Below are positions 36,919 to 44,754 of a DNA stretch of 64,000 nucleotides, piece by piece. Source of the DNA: Arthrobacter sp. CDRTa11 (GTDB lineage Bacteria > Actinomycetota > Actinomycetes > Actinomycetales > Micrococcaceae). A model generated the notes under the pieces. That model made no database searches and was not told where the DNA came from. It saw only the letters and a list, made by a program, of their open reading frames with translations. Position numbers and translations under genes: made by a program. Every line of letters begins with the position of its first letter. The stretch's first letter is position 1. Where the stretch lies: NCBI RefSeq assembly GCF_026427775.1, contig NZ_CP044532.1, forward strand, positions 62,001 to 126,000, given 5' to 3'.

Positions 36919-37932
36919 ATGTCCAATGACAAACGCCTTCGCCTGGCACTGTTCGGCTCGGGCCGCATCGGGCAGGTACACGCCCGCAACATTGCCGCCC
37001 ATCCCGACATCGATCTCGTTCTGATCGCCGACCCCTTCATCGACGGAGCACGCCGGCTGGCAGAAAGCACTGGCGCCCGCGCGGTGCAGGACCCCGAAGA
37101 GGTCTTCGCCGACACCAGCCTCGACGGCGTGATCATCGGTTCGCCCACCAGCACCCACGTGGACCTCATCTCCCGATCGGTTGCCCACGGCCTCGCGGTC
37201 CTCTGCGAAAAGCCCATCGACCTCGACATCGACACTGTCCTTTCCTGCCGTGAGCAGATCAAGGACTCCACCGTCCCGATCATGCTCGGCTTCAACCGCC
37301 GCTTCGATCCGTCCTTCGCCGCCGTGCGCACCCGGGTCGAAGCCGGGGAAATCGGCAAGCTCGAACAGCTCACCATCACAAGCCGCGATCCCGAGCCGGC
37401 CCCTCGTGACTACATCGCCGGTTCCGGCGGCATCTTCCGCGACATGACGATCCACGACCTGGACATGGCCCGATCCTTCGTCCCGCACATCGTCGAAGTG
37501 TCCGCAGTCGCATCGAATGTCTTCAGCAAAGACATCGCCGAGCTCAACGACTTCGACTCCGCAGTGGTGACCCTCCGCGGCCGCGACGGTGAACTCATCA
37601 CCATCACCAACTCGCGCCACTGCGCCTTCGGCTACGACCAGCGCCTGGAAGCCTTCGGTCCGCAGGGAATGCTCTCCGCCGGCAACGTTACTCCCACAAC
37701 AGTGCGCAAATCCGGTGCGGCAGGAACAGAAGAGTCAGATGCATACCTGCCGTTCTTCCTCGAACGGTACCCCCAGGCCTACTACGCGGAACTTGAGGCA
37801 TTCGCCCGGTCCATCCGCACAGGAGCGCCCACCTCACCGAACTTCGCAGATGGAGTGTCGGCACTGGTCCTGGCCAACGCGGCAGCCGAATCGGCCGTGA
37901 CCGGCAAGACCGTGAGCGTCGTCGAGTTCTAA
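36919..37932 (+). CDS. Gfo/Idh/MocA oxidoreductase, inositol 2-dehydrogenase-like
   Basis: 337 aa, IolG-like. Rossmann start LRLALFGSGRIGQVHARNIA has the canonical GxGxxG. The EKP motif is in VLCEKPIDLD near residue 100, the family segment MLGFNRRFDPSF follows, and the active-site stretch GGIFRDMTIHDLDMARS has the conserved Asp and His. IolG oxidises myo-inositol to 2-keto-myo-inositol (scyllo-inosose) with NAD. In this operon it sits after a TIM barrel, the same pair (IolG/IolE) that starts inositol breakdown, but the rest of the iol pathway is missing here. A terminator follows. Confidence 0.87.
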   Translation: MSNDKRLRLALFGSGRIGQVHARNIAAHPDIDLVLIADPFIDGARRLAESTGARAVQDPEEVFADTSLDGVIIGSPTSTHVDLISRSVAHGLAVLCEKPIDLDIDTVLSCREQIKDSTVPIMLGFNRRFDPSFAAVRTRVEAGEIGKLEQLTITSRDPEPAPRDYIAGSGGIFRDMTIHDLDMARSFVPHIVEVSAVASNVFSKDIAELNDFDSAVVTLRGRDGELITITNSRHCAFGYDQRLEAFGPQGMLSAGNVTPTTVRKSGAAGTEESDAYLPFFLERYPQAYYAELEAFARSIRTGAPTSPNFADGVSALVLANAAAESAVTGKTVSVVEF

Positions 37933-37940
37933 CCCCTCGA

Positions 37941-37978
37941 GGCTGGGGCTTCCCCTCAAACCCAGGGAATCCCCAGCC
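37941..37978 (+). terminator. terminator-like hairpin after the iolG-like gene
   Basis: GGCTGGGG (37941-37948) with CCCCAGCC (37971-37978), extended inside by TTCCC/GGGAA around one mismatch. It lies 8 bp after the stop codon. A short T-run (CCCTTTAGTT) follows further downstream. Confidence 0.6.
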
Positions 37979-38079
37979 CAACCATTAGTTCCCCTTTAGT
38001 TACATCCGGCCCCCGGCCTCCCTTCCGCTATGCCCAAAACGGCGACGGCGCGGCCGGCGCCGAGGATCGAGGAGACAAC

Positions 38080-38313
38080 ATGTCAAACGGAAAGTGGGCT
38101 TGGAATGTCCGCGAAGGCGATCTGGTCGCGTGCCCCGACGGGCACGGCCACATCCGCGGAACCGTCGTGGAAGCCGCCCCCGAAATCGGCGTCGTATGGG
38201 TCAGAGACAACATCTATGGCGAACGCCGCATGCTCATGATGCAAGACCTTGTCCCCGACACCCCGAGAAGCGCCGGCTTTGCGGTGCCCCTCTCTCAGTT
38301 TCGGGCCTCGTAA
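38080..38313 (+). CDS. small SH3-like protein, unknown function
   Basis: 77 aa with GGAG five bases before the ATG. The sequence looks like one small beta-barrel: WAWNVREGDLVACPDGHGHI, then RGTVVEAAPEIGVVWV and GERRMLMMQDLVPD. The pattern G-D-x-V ... G-x-V ... W-V ... G-x-R-R is also seen in the small protein at 55409 (ELCPGDHVRLVCA, SGIVDAASADGQYLWL, GFGRRLFTRAEV). Thus each catabolic module carries one. It sits between the iolG-like gene and the signal-less binding protein, each within ~150 bp. KOW/SH3-type domains often bind RNA or protein; no function can be given. Confidence 0.6.
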   Translation: MSNGKWAWNVREGDLVACPDGHGHIRGTVVEAAPEIGVVWVRDNIYGERRMLMMQDLVPDTPRSAGFAVPLSQFRAS

Positions 38314-38390
38314 CACTCCTAGGCAGCAACATCGGGGTCCTCGGGCACGTTCGCCCCGCTGAAAAGCACAACGAAAAGGAACGAACCCCA

Positions 38391-39077
38391 GTGAAAGTCT
38401 TTAGCTCGCCGGCCGTTAAGAAAGCACTCGATGAGGTCATCATCATGTTCCGGCAGGAAACAGGAGTCAGCATCGACGCTGTCTTCGAACCCACAGGCCA
38501 ACTCCTTCGGCGTATCGACGCCGGTGAATCCTTCGACGTGATGATCGCCGTTACCGAATCCTTCGGCCCCCTCACCACTGTCATCGAACCACACACCCTG
38601 ACATCGGTGGCCCGCGCCGGTATCGGCGTCGCCGTAAAGCGCGGTACCCCCGAACCCGACATCTCCACCGCTGAATCCTTCATCCAAACCCTGCGCGCGG
38701 CAAGATCAGTTGCCTACTCCGGCGTCGGAGCAAGCGGCGCATACTTCATGACCCTCCTGGACAAACTCGGTCTGTCAGAGGACGTCGGCGCCCGCGCCAC
38801 CGTCGTCGAAAAAGGCTACGTTGCCCAGGCTCTCATTACAGGCAACGCCGACGTCGCTATCCAACAGCTCAGCGAGCTGCTGTTCGTTCCCCAAGCCCAG
38901 GTCGTGGGTCCCTTTCCGCCAGAGCTACAGCACTACACCGAGTTCTCAGCAGCAGTCAGCGCCCAAGCCAGCGACCCGGACCAAGCGCAAGCCTTCGTCA
39001 ACTTCCTCACCTCCGCACCGGCGCAGACAGCCTACATCCAAACGAGGCTGGAACTGCCCACAGCCCCCGCACAGTAA
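38391..39077 (+). CDS. ModA-like binding-fold protein without signal peptide
   Basis: 228 aa from a GTG with AAAGGA upstream. The sequence opens directly in the first beta-strand (VFSSPAVKKALDEVIIMF), with no signal peptide or lipobox; extension upstream in frame passes through non-coding-looking sequence. Periplasmic-binding fold type II features are SFDVMIAVTES, YSGVGASGAYFM and GNADVAIQQLSELLFVPQAQ. Similar stand-alone proteins resemble molybdate-binding ModA but are probably cytoplasmic ligand sensors or enzymes. It is the last gene of module A before the repeat at 39108. No ABC permease or ATPase is adjacent. Confidence 0.75.
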   Translation: MKVFSSPAVKKALDEVIIMFRQETGVSIDAVFEPTGQLLRRIDAGESFDVMIAVTESFGPLTTVIEPHTLTSVARAGIGVAVKRGTPEPDISTAESFIQTLRAARSVAYSGVGASGAYFMTLLDKLGLSEDVGARATVVEKGYVAQALITGNADVAIQQLSELLFVPQAQVVGPFPPELQHYTEFSAAVSAQASDPDQAQAFVNFLTSAPAQTAYIQTRLELPTAPAQ

Positions 39078-39107
39078 CGACAATCTTCCCCAGGCCGGGA
39101 CGATTAG

Positions 39108-39352
39108 GCTCGACAAGCTGACCGTGGTGACTCTGTTCCGTCCACAGCTGGGGTCAATTCGGATTATCCACGGCTGGAAGCCGGGCGCCGTTGGGGTAGC
39201 ACCCATCGCAGCAGTAGCGGTGGATAACCCATAGGAATTCTCCCTGGCTGTGGGCGGCGGCGGGACCGAGCCTCTCAGTGGGCCCAGAGCTAAGTCCCTC
39301 ATTTCGGGGCCCAGCCAATACGCCCTGTGTCAGGTTGGGGTGTGACCTATCT
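39108..39352 (+). repeat. degenerate repeat, copy 2 (between module A and the pca genes)
   Basis: Aligns with copy 1 (25168-25475) along its length, with the same GACAAGCTGACCGTGGTGAC, CAGTAGCGGTGGATAACCC and CTGTGTCAGG-TTGGGGTGT end. Its reading frame ends AAVAVDNP-stop, matching AAVAVDKP-stop in copy 3. It lacks the upstream 'LKADN' part present in the others. Confidence 0.6.
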
Positions 39353-39460
39353 CGACGAACGTCCTGGCCCGATGCACCCGGCTCCAGCCGTTCCAGGAAC
39401 TTCTTCCACGTGTGACAACCCACGTGGCAACGTAGGTTCCCTCTTATTACAGGGCCCGCC

Positions 39461-40135
39461 TTAGCCGGCTGCGGCGGCCTTGAGCGGGACGGGGACCAGT
39501 TCCTGGAGTTCTTCGAGGGTGCAGCCGAAGGTTTCGCGGACGGCGACGCCTTCGGGGCCGGTGAGGAACACTGCTTTGTCCGTGTAGACCCGGGTGACGC
39601 AGCCGACGCCGGTGAGCGGGTAGGTGCAGGTTTCCACGATCTTGGAGGCGCCTTCGCGGGTGAGGAGGGTCATCATGACGAACACTTCCTTGGCGCCGGT
39701 GGCCAGGTCCATGGCACCGCCGACGGCGGGTATCGCCCCGGATGTCCCCGTGTGCCAGTTGGCGAGGTCACCGGTGGCGGAGACCTGAAACGCGCCCAGG
39801 ACGCAGATGTCCAGGTGCCCGCCGCGCATGATCGAGAAGGAGTCGGCGTGGTGGAAGTAGGACGCTCCGGGAAGTTCGGTGACGGGGATCTTGCCGGCGT
39901 TGATGAGGTCCCTATCGATCTGGTCGCCTTGGGCTTCCGGGCCCATGCCGAGCATACCGTTCTCGGTGTGGAGGGTGATGTCCTGGTCCTCGGTGAGGTA
40001 GTTGGACACCAAGGTGGGCTGGCCGATGCCCAGGTTTACAAACGATCCCGGGGCAATATCCTTGGCCACAAGGCGGGCCAGGTCATCCCGGCCCAGGGGT
40101 GTGGCAGAGGTCTGGATGGAGGTTGCAGTAGTCAT
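39461..40135 (-). CDS. pcaJ: 3-oxoadipate CoA-transferase subunit B
   Basis: 224 aa, full length. CoA-transferase family I signatures: AKDIAPGSFVNLGIGQPTLV near residue 25, then HTENGMLGMGPEAQGDQID; the Glu in ENGMLG is the catalytic residue that forms the CoA thioester. Further GGHLDICVLGAFQVSATGDL and MGGAMDLATGAKEV-like segments are typical. With PcaI it moves CoA from succinyl-CoA to 3-oxoadipate. Last gene of the operon NTF2-like, pcaF, pcaI, pcaJ. It can take 3-oxoadipate from both hydroxyquinol modules. A succinyl-CoA:acetoacetate transferase cannot be excluded from sequence alone. Confidence 0.85.
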   Translation of the reverse strand: MTTATSIQTSATPLGRDDLARLVAKDIAPGSFVNLGIGQPTLVSNYLTEDQDITLHTENGMLGMGPEAQGDQIDRDLINAGKIPVTELPGASYFHHADSFSIMRGGHLDICVLGAFQVSATGDLANWHTGTSGAIPAVGGAMDLATGAKEVFVMMTLLTREGASKIVETCTYPLTGVGCVTRVYTDKAVFLTGPEGVAVRETFGCTLEELQELVPVPLKAAAAG

Positions 40136-40183
40136 CTCAAGCCACCTTCTCGCTAGTGCCGGCGAGGCGGCGGTCTGAGGCCG

Positions 40184-40837
40184 CTACGCGGACAACCGTA
40201 TTGACGTATATGCCGGGGTCACCACGTTTTCCGGGTCCAGCGCACCGGTGGGGACGATCTCGGACACTTGCACGATGGTCTGCTTCGCGGCAGCGGCCAT
40301 GATGGGACCGAAGTTCCGGGCGGTCTTGCGGTACACGAGGTTGCCCTTGCCGTCCGCTTTCAGTGCTTTGATCAGGGCGACGTCGGCGTGGATGGGGGTC
40401 TCGAACACCTGGCCACGTCCGTCGATGATCCGGGTTTCCTTGCCCTCGGCCAGCATGGTGCCGTAGCCGGTGGGGGTGAAGAACCCACCAATGCCGGCTC
40501 CGGCGGCACGGATCCGCTCGGCGAGATTGCCCTGCGGCACCAGTTCCAGCTCGATCTGCCCGGCCTTGTACTTGGCGTCGAAATGCCAGGAATCGGACTG
40601 CCGCGGGAAGGAACAGATCATCTTCTTCACCCGGCCTTCCTTGATCAGCAGCGCCAAACCCTGGTCGCCCTGGCCGGCGTTGTTGTTCACCACGGTCAGG
40701 GCGGTGGCGCCGCAGTCCATCAGCGCATCGATCAGTTCGAACGGCTGCCCGGCGTTGCCGAACCCGCCGATCATCACGGTGGAACCATCCCTGATGCCGG
40801 CGACGGAATCGGCCACGGTGTCTACAAAATTCAGCAT
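40184..40837 (-). CDS. pcaI: 3-oxoadipate CoA-transferase subunit A
   Basis: 217 aa. The N-terminal family motif GSTVMIGGFGNAGQPFELI is near residues 18-36. GLALLIKEGRVKKMICSFP and the GxGGFFTPTGYGT stretch (GIGGFFTPTGYGTMLAEGKE) are family-typical. It forms the heteromeric transferase with PcaJ, 48 bp downstream. The 16-bp gap to the thiolase confirms one operon. Function as for pcaJ. Confidence 0.87.
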   Translation of the reverse strand: MLNFVDTVADSVAGIRDGSTVMIGGFGNAGQPFELIDALMDCGATALTVVNNNAGQGDQGLALLIKEGRVKKMICSFPRQSDSWHFDAKYKAGQIELELVPQGNLAERIRAAGAGIGGFFTPTGYGTMLAEGKETRIIDGRGQVFETPIHADVALIKALKADGKGNLVYRKTARNFGPIMAAAAKQTIVQVSEIVPTGALDPENVVTPAYTSIRLSA

Positions 40838-40853
40838 CGCCTAGCCCTTTCCT

Positions 40854-42053
40854 TCATGCCGAAGCGTCGGCAGTTACGTTTTCGAGCACCACGGCCAGGC
40901 CCTGGCCCACACCGATGCACATCGCCGCGACACCCCAGCGCTCCCCGGAGGCCTGCAGTGACCGGGCGAGGGTGCCCAGGATCCGCGTGCCGGACGCGCC
41001 GAGCGGGTGGCCCATTGCGATCGCGCCGCCATGGGCGTTCACGATGGTGTGGTCGATGCCCCAGGCGTTGATGCAGGCCAGGGACTGTGCGGCGAACGCT
41101 TCGTTAAGTTCGACGGCGCCCACCTGGTCCCAGCCGATGCCCGCCTTCGCGAGGGCCTTGTTGGCGGCCTCCACCGGGGCGTAGCCGAAGTACTGGGGGT
41201 CGTTGCCGTGCGCGCCGCGGCCGGCGATCCGGGCCAGGGGTTCGAGCCCGAGCAGCCCGGCGGCGGCCTCGGATCCGATCCAGGCCGCGGAGGCGCCGTC
41301 ATTCAGCGGGGACGAGTTCCCCGCGGTCACGGTGCCGTTCTCGGCCCGGAACACGGTCTTCAAGCCCGCGAGCTTCTCCGCCGATGAACCGGCCCGGATA
41401 CCTTCGTCGCGGACCAGGCCGGTGCCCGGCACCGGGGCCACAAGGTTGTCGTAGAAGCCCTCGTCCCACGCGGCGGCGGCGAGGTTGTGCGAGTTCGCCG
41501 CGAACTCGTCCTGCGCCTGCCGGGTCACGCCGTACTTTTCGCGCAGCCGCTCCGTAGCCTCACCATTGGAAATGGTCCACTCCTTGGGCATCGCCTTGTT
41601 GACAAGGCGCCAGCCCAACGTGGTGGACGCCAGTGTCATGTCCCCGGCAGGGTAGGGCTTCTCCGTCTTGGGCAGCACCCACGGGGCGCGGGACATCGAC
41701 TCCGCGCCGCCTACCAGCACCAGCTCCGCATCACCGGCGTTGATCTGGCGCGAGGCGATAATCGCCGCATCCAGGGAAGAGCCGCACAGCCGGTTGACCG
41801 TGGTGCCAGGGATGGACACCGGCAGGCCGGCCAGCAGCGTGCCCATCCTGGCGATGTTCCGGTTCTCCTCGCCCGCGCCGTTGGCGTTGCCGAAGACCAC
41901 CTCATCGATCCGCTCCGGATCCAGGGCGGGAGCGCGCTTCACTGATTCCTTGATGACATGCGCGGCAAGGTCGTCCGGGCGGACGGCGGCGAGGCCGGAG
42001 CCGAACTTGCCGAACGGGGTGCGCACGGCGTCGTAAACAAAAGCCTGGTTCAT
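40854..42053 (-). CDS. pcaF: 3-oxoadipyl-CoA thiolase (acetyl-CoA acyltransferase)
   Basis: 399 aa from the ATG at 42053 (GAAGGAAG upstream), giving MNQAFVYDAVRTPFGKFGSG; the open frame extends 37 codons further 5' without thiolase character. The nucleophilic Cys is in NRLCGSSLDAAIIASR near residue 90. The C-terminal His is in NAHGGAIAMGHPLGASG, and the second Cys in AAMCIGVGQGLAVV. It cleaves 3-oxoadipyl-CoA with CoA to succinyl-CoA and acetyl-CoA, finishing the pathway. It is second in the operon after the NTF2-like gene. Confidence 0.88.
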   Translation of the reverse strand: MNQAFVYDAVRTPFGKFGSGLAAVRPDDLAAHVIKESVKRAPALDPERIDEVVFGNANGAGEENRNIARMGTLLAGLPVSIPGTTVNRLCGSSLDAAIIASRQINAGDAELVLVGGAESMSRAPWVLPKTEKPYPAGDMTLASTTLGWRLVNKAMPKEWTISNGEATERLREKYGVTRQAQDEFAANSHNLAAAAWDEGFYDNLVAPVPGTGLVRDEGIRAGSSAEKLAGLKTVFRAENGTVTAGNSSPLNDGASAAWIGSEAAAGLLGLEPLARIAGRGAHGNDPQYFGYAPVEAANKALAKAGIGWDQVGAVELNEAFAAQSLACINAWGIDHTIVNAHGGAIAMGHPLGASGTRILGTLARSLQASGERWGVAAMCIGVGQGLAVVLENVTADASA

Positions 42054-42091
42054 GGTTCTTCCTTCGTTGGCGCGAGCAGAGGTTGCGGGGT

Positions 42092-42487
42092 CTAAGCTGC
42101 CGCAGGCTTGCGGGGAGTCGGCTGGTACGCCAAGAATTTCCAGCTCTCGCCCTCTTTTATCCATACCGAGAGTGCGCTGTTGGCAAGCGTTTTGTGGGTT
42201 CCGTTGACGGTGAGGTCCGCGTTCATCTGTCCCAATACGAGTGCGGTGTCCCCAATCAAGACGATGTCTTCAATGGGGTGGTCGATCCGGTGGTACCTAT
42301 AGAAGCCCTTGCGAAGCTTTTCCAGGTAGCTGCCCAGCGTGTCACGGTCACCCAGCGAATGGGTGTACACCAGACGCTGGTGGCACAGGCCCTCGAAGGC
42401 GTCGTAATCACCGTCGACTACGGCTTGGTAGCGCTTTGCCTCCAAGGTTTCGATCTTATTTTTCTCGGCTGCAGTGGCGTTATCCAC
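42092..42487 (-). CDS. NTF2-like (DUF4440/SnoaL-type) protein, pca operon
   Basis: 131 aa from a GTG preceded by GGAG. One alpha+beta barrel: a helix (KIETLEAKRYQAVVDGDYDA), then FEGLCHQRLVYTHSLGDRD, and a beta-sheet ending WKFLAYQPTPRKP. A close paralogue is at 44217 (LSLENRRYEAVLRSDFDAFA, LVYAHSNGERDD, WKLLAYQPTPKP). NTF2-like proteins include small isomerases, lyases and hydrolases. Being duplicated and lying in both modules, it may perform a dehydration or isomerisation on the ring before cleavage. That is inference; no catalytic residue can be asserted. Confidence 0.75.
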   Translation of the reverse strand: MDNATAAEKNKIETLEAKRYQAVVDGDYDAFEGLCHQRLVYTHSLGDRDTLGSYLEKLRKGFYRYHRIDHPIEDIVLIGDTALVLGQMNADLTVNGTHKTLANSALSVWIKEGESWKFLAYQPTPRKPAAA

Positions 42488-42672
42488 GGAGCACTCTCCT
42501 TGCTTAAAGTGTTGGGGGCTATCGGCCGCCACGAGTCTGATTTCGCCCCGCTGTCCACGCCCAACGCTGCTTCTTCACGACGTTGAGCCGGGCCTTCGTT
42601 AGGGAAAGCCAACCCGAAGCTGATGATTCTTGGCCCAACCTCATTCCAAGGTAAGTGGCAGCAGGCTTCGGC

Positions 42673-42689
42673 GTCAACTACTAGTTGAC
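42673..42689. promoter_or_regulatory. 17-bp perfect palindrome upstream of the NTF2-pcaFIJ operon
   Basis: GTCAACTA-C-TAGTTGAC is a perfect inverted repeat, about 185 bp before the operon's first start on the minus strand and within a gene-free 440-bp stretch. It looks like an operator for a dimeric regulator. No matching gene is adjacent. Confidence 0.5.
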
Positions 42690-42862
42690 ACATTTCGCCG
42701 GGCCGGGTGGCGCCACGGAGCCCGCGACAAGCCTTCTCTTACGGCATTTTCAGTGGAGGGACGGCCCTAATTTAGAGGAGAATGCGTTTTCTAAGGACCC
42801 GCTCAGATGACGATAACCTCTGGCCCGAGGTTTACAACATGGGTGAACATGTAACCTTGGAC

Positions 42863-42891
42863 TTGACACCTGTGGGTTAGATCACTTAACC
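42863..42891 (+). promoter_or_regulatory. promoter of the collapsed operon
   Basis: TTGACA (42863-42868), 17 bases, TTAACC (42886-42891). The surrounding stretch ACTTGACACCTGTGGGTTAG, then ATCACTT, closely matches the promoter of the module B importer at 45718-45746. It was therefore the promoter of a related operon, of which only the scar at 42927-43342 remains. Confidence 0.55.
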
Positions 42892-42926
42892 TCGTCCTCG
42901 AACCAATCAAACGGAATGAGGTCAAC

Positions 42927-43342
42927 GTGGTCCTTAGTACCGAGGTCCTGCTTTCTGTAAGCAGGATCAGCAAAAGCTTCGGCGGGGCGAAGGCGCTCAA
43001 CGACGTTTCGGTGGACTTCCGGGCCGGGTGAAGTGCACGCGCTGCTGGGAGAAAACGGTGCCGGAAAGAGCACCCTGGTCAAAGTGATAGCCGGTGTAGT
43101 TACCGCTGATACCGGCGAAGTGACATTCCCGGGAGGCTCCGAATCATCCGATGTAGCCATGGGAGGCGCGGCAGCCCCTCGGACGCATCACCGGAGCGGA
43201 TGAAGTCGCCAATTCGGCACTTTTCCTGCTCGCCAAGGAGTCCTCGGCCATCTTCGGCACCACCGTTGTAGCTGACGGGGGCCTGACCACCGGTTTTGAT
43301 TTCCGGACCGGCTCCGAAGGTTCTTCCGCCCATCAGAACTAA
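42927..43342 (+). pseudogene. scar: N-terminus of a sugar ABC ATPase joined to C-terminus of an SDR
   Basis: From a GTG at 42927 the frame reads [20 protein letters not shown], a sugar-ABC ATPase start, and hits TGA at 43029. Shifting one base back restores [19 protein letters not shown] with an intact Walker A, up to about 43159. From 43160 another frame gives [20 protein letters not shown] and TTVVADGGLTTGFDF, the C-terminal end of a short-chain dehydrogenase, stopping at 43340-43342. The missing middle corresponds to ATPase rest, permease and SDR start, the order still intact at 47023-50423. So a large internal deletion plus a frameshift. Confidence 0.75.
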
Positions 43343-43381
43343 AGCACCACAGGAACACCGAACCACCGAAAGGTACAACTC

Positions 43382-44182
43382 ATGGAACTGGAACTGACCG
43401 GCAAGAAAGCCGTCATCACCGGCGCTGCCCTGGGCATTGGCCGTGCCACAGCACTGCTGCTCACCGCCGAAGGAGCCACAGTCGCAGCCCTGGACATCGA
43501 CAAATCGGCCCTGACTGAACTTGAGGAACTGGCGTCTGACCACCCTGGCCGGATCGTCCCGACCGTTGTTGACTTCACCCGAGGTGAAGCTACGAACAAC
43601 GCTGTTGCCGAGGCTATCGACCAGCTCGGCGGCCTGGACCTTCTCATCAACAACGTCGGCTCTGGAGCAGTCAGGACCTTCGAGCAGATCACCGACGCGG
43701 ACTGGGCCCTCACGATGGAGCTGAACTTCATGAGTTACGTGCGCGCCATCCGCGCCGCTCTGCCCGCCCTGCGCGAGTCAGCGGCTCCGTGCATCGTCAA
43801 CAACGCATCCGACCTCGCCCGGCAACCTGAGGCCCAGCCTGTCGACTACTCCGCCAGCAAGGCAGCTGTCCTGGCCTTGACGAAGTCCATTGCCCGCGCG
43901 GAGGGACCGAAGATCCGGGTCAACGCCGTGGCCCCGGGACCCATCTGGACACCGTTTTGGACCAAGCCGGGCGGTTTTGCTGACACGTTCGCAACCCTGC
44001 ACGGGATGGAACGCCAGGCAGCCGTAGAACATGAAATGAAGCTGCGCCAGCTGCCCCTGGAACGGCTCGGCACTCCGGAGGAAGTAGCACGCGTCATCGC
44101 GTTGCTCTGTAGCCCGGTGACCAGCTTCGTCACCGGGTCCGTCTGGGGCGTGGATGGCGGCAGCATCCGCGGACTCATCTAA
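43382..44182 (+). CDS. SDR-family oxidoreductase
   Basis: 266 aa, classical short-chain dehydrogenase. The cofactor motif is GAALGIGRATALL (TGxxxGIG type), followed by LLINNVGSGAVRTFEQ (NNxG). The Ser is in IVNNASDLARQP and the Tyr-Lys pair in VDYSASKAAVL. The C-terminus is FVTGSVWGVDGGSIRG. It starts 40 bp after the SDR fragment of the scar, and is followed at 35 bp by the NTF2-like gene, so it is the surviving distal part of that operon. NAD(P)-dependent oxidation of a secondary alcohol is likely; substrate unknown. Confidence 0.87.
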   Translation: MELELTGKKAVITGAALGIGRATALLLTAEGATVAALDIDKSALTELEELASDHPGRIVPTVVDFTRGEATNNAVAEAIDQLGGLDLLINNVGSGAVRTFEQITDADWALTMELNFMSYVRAIRAALPALRESAAPCIVNNASDLARQPEAQPVDYSASKAAVLALTKSIARAEGPKIRVNAVAPGPIWTPFWTKPGGFADTFATLHGMERQAAVEHEMKLRQLPLERLGTPEEVARVIALLCSPVTSFVTGSVWGVDGGSIRGLI

Positions 44183-44216
44183 CCTTCAGCCCGCCCTGGA
44201 TCGGAAGGAGCACCAC

Positions 44217-44654
44217 GTGCCCGATCACCATTCTTCAAACGAACAGGAGATCCTGTCCCTCGAAAACCGCCGCTACGAGGCCGTGCTTAGGTCTGACTTC
44301 GACGCCTTCGCTGAACTTTGCCATGAGGACCTCGTCTACGCGCACTCAAACGGGGAACGCGATGACCTGATCAGCTACATAGACAAGTGCCGGCAGGGTG
44401 TGTACGTCTATCACCGGATCGATCATCCGGTGGAGCAGGTCAAAATAGTGGGCGATGTAGCCCTCGTGATGGGAGAAATGCACGCCGATCTGACCATCAG
44501 GGGCACGCGGACCGCATTGGACAACACCGCGCTGGCCGTGTGGATCCGCGTGGGTTCATCTTGGAAGCTGCTGGCCTACCAGCCGACGCCCAAGCCTGGG
44601 CAGCCTGCCCTCGGTCAGGAAGACACCACCGCCTCCGCGGACTCAGCTGTCTGA
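44217..44654 (+). CDS. NTF2-like (DUF4440/SnoaL-type) protein, second copy
   Basis: 145 aa from a GTG, GGAAGGAG nine bases upstream. It aligns along its length with the protein at 42092 (shared YHRIDHP, ADLT, VWI and LLAYQPTP-type segments). A ~25-residue polar tail (GQPALGQEDTTASADSAV) is extra. It follows the SDR closely. The terminator at 44678 ends this unit. Role as speculated for the first copy. Confidence 0.75.
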   Translation: MPDHHSSNEQEILSLENRRYEAVLRSDFDAFAELCHEDLVYAHSNGERDDLISYIDKCRQGVYVYHRIDHPVEQVKIVGDVALVMGEMHADLTIRGTRTALDNTALAVWIRVGSSWKLLAYQPTPKPGQPALGQEDTTASADSAV

Positions 44655-44677
44655 AGTGACCCAGGCCAGCAAAGCCA

Positions 44678-44717
44678 AAAGAGTGCCGGCGCGACACCCG
44701 TCGCCGGCACTCTTTTA
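44678..44717. terminator. strong bidirectional terminator
   Basis: A 15-bp perfect stem, AAAAGAGTGCCGGCG (44678-44692) with CGCCGGCACTCTTTT (44703-44717), 10-base loop, between the convergent NTF2-like and XRE-cupin genes. The A-run and T-run serve both directions. Confidence 0.85.
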
Positions 44718-44754
44718 GCGTCTACCGCGTCCGTGTCATGAAAGGGGAGGAATG

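Noticed and set aside
38094..38390. N-terminal extension of the ModA-like protein
   Set aside because: It overlaps the small SH3-like gene in another frame and encodes an Arg-rich stretch; the GTG at 38391 begins the fold.
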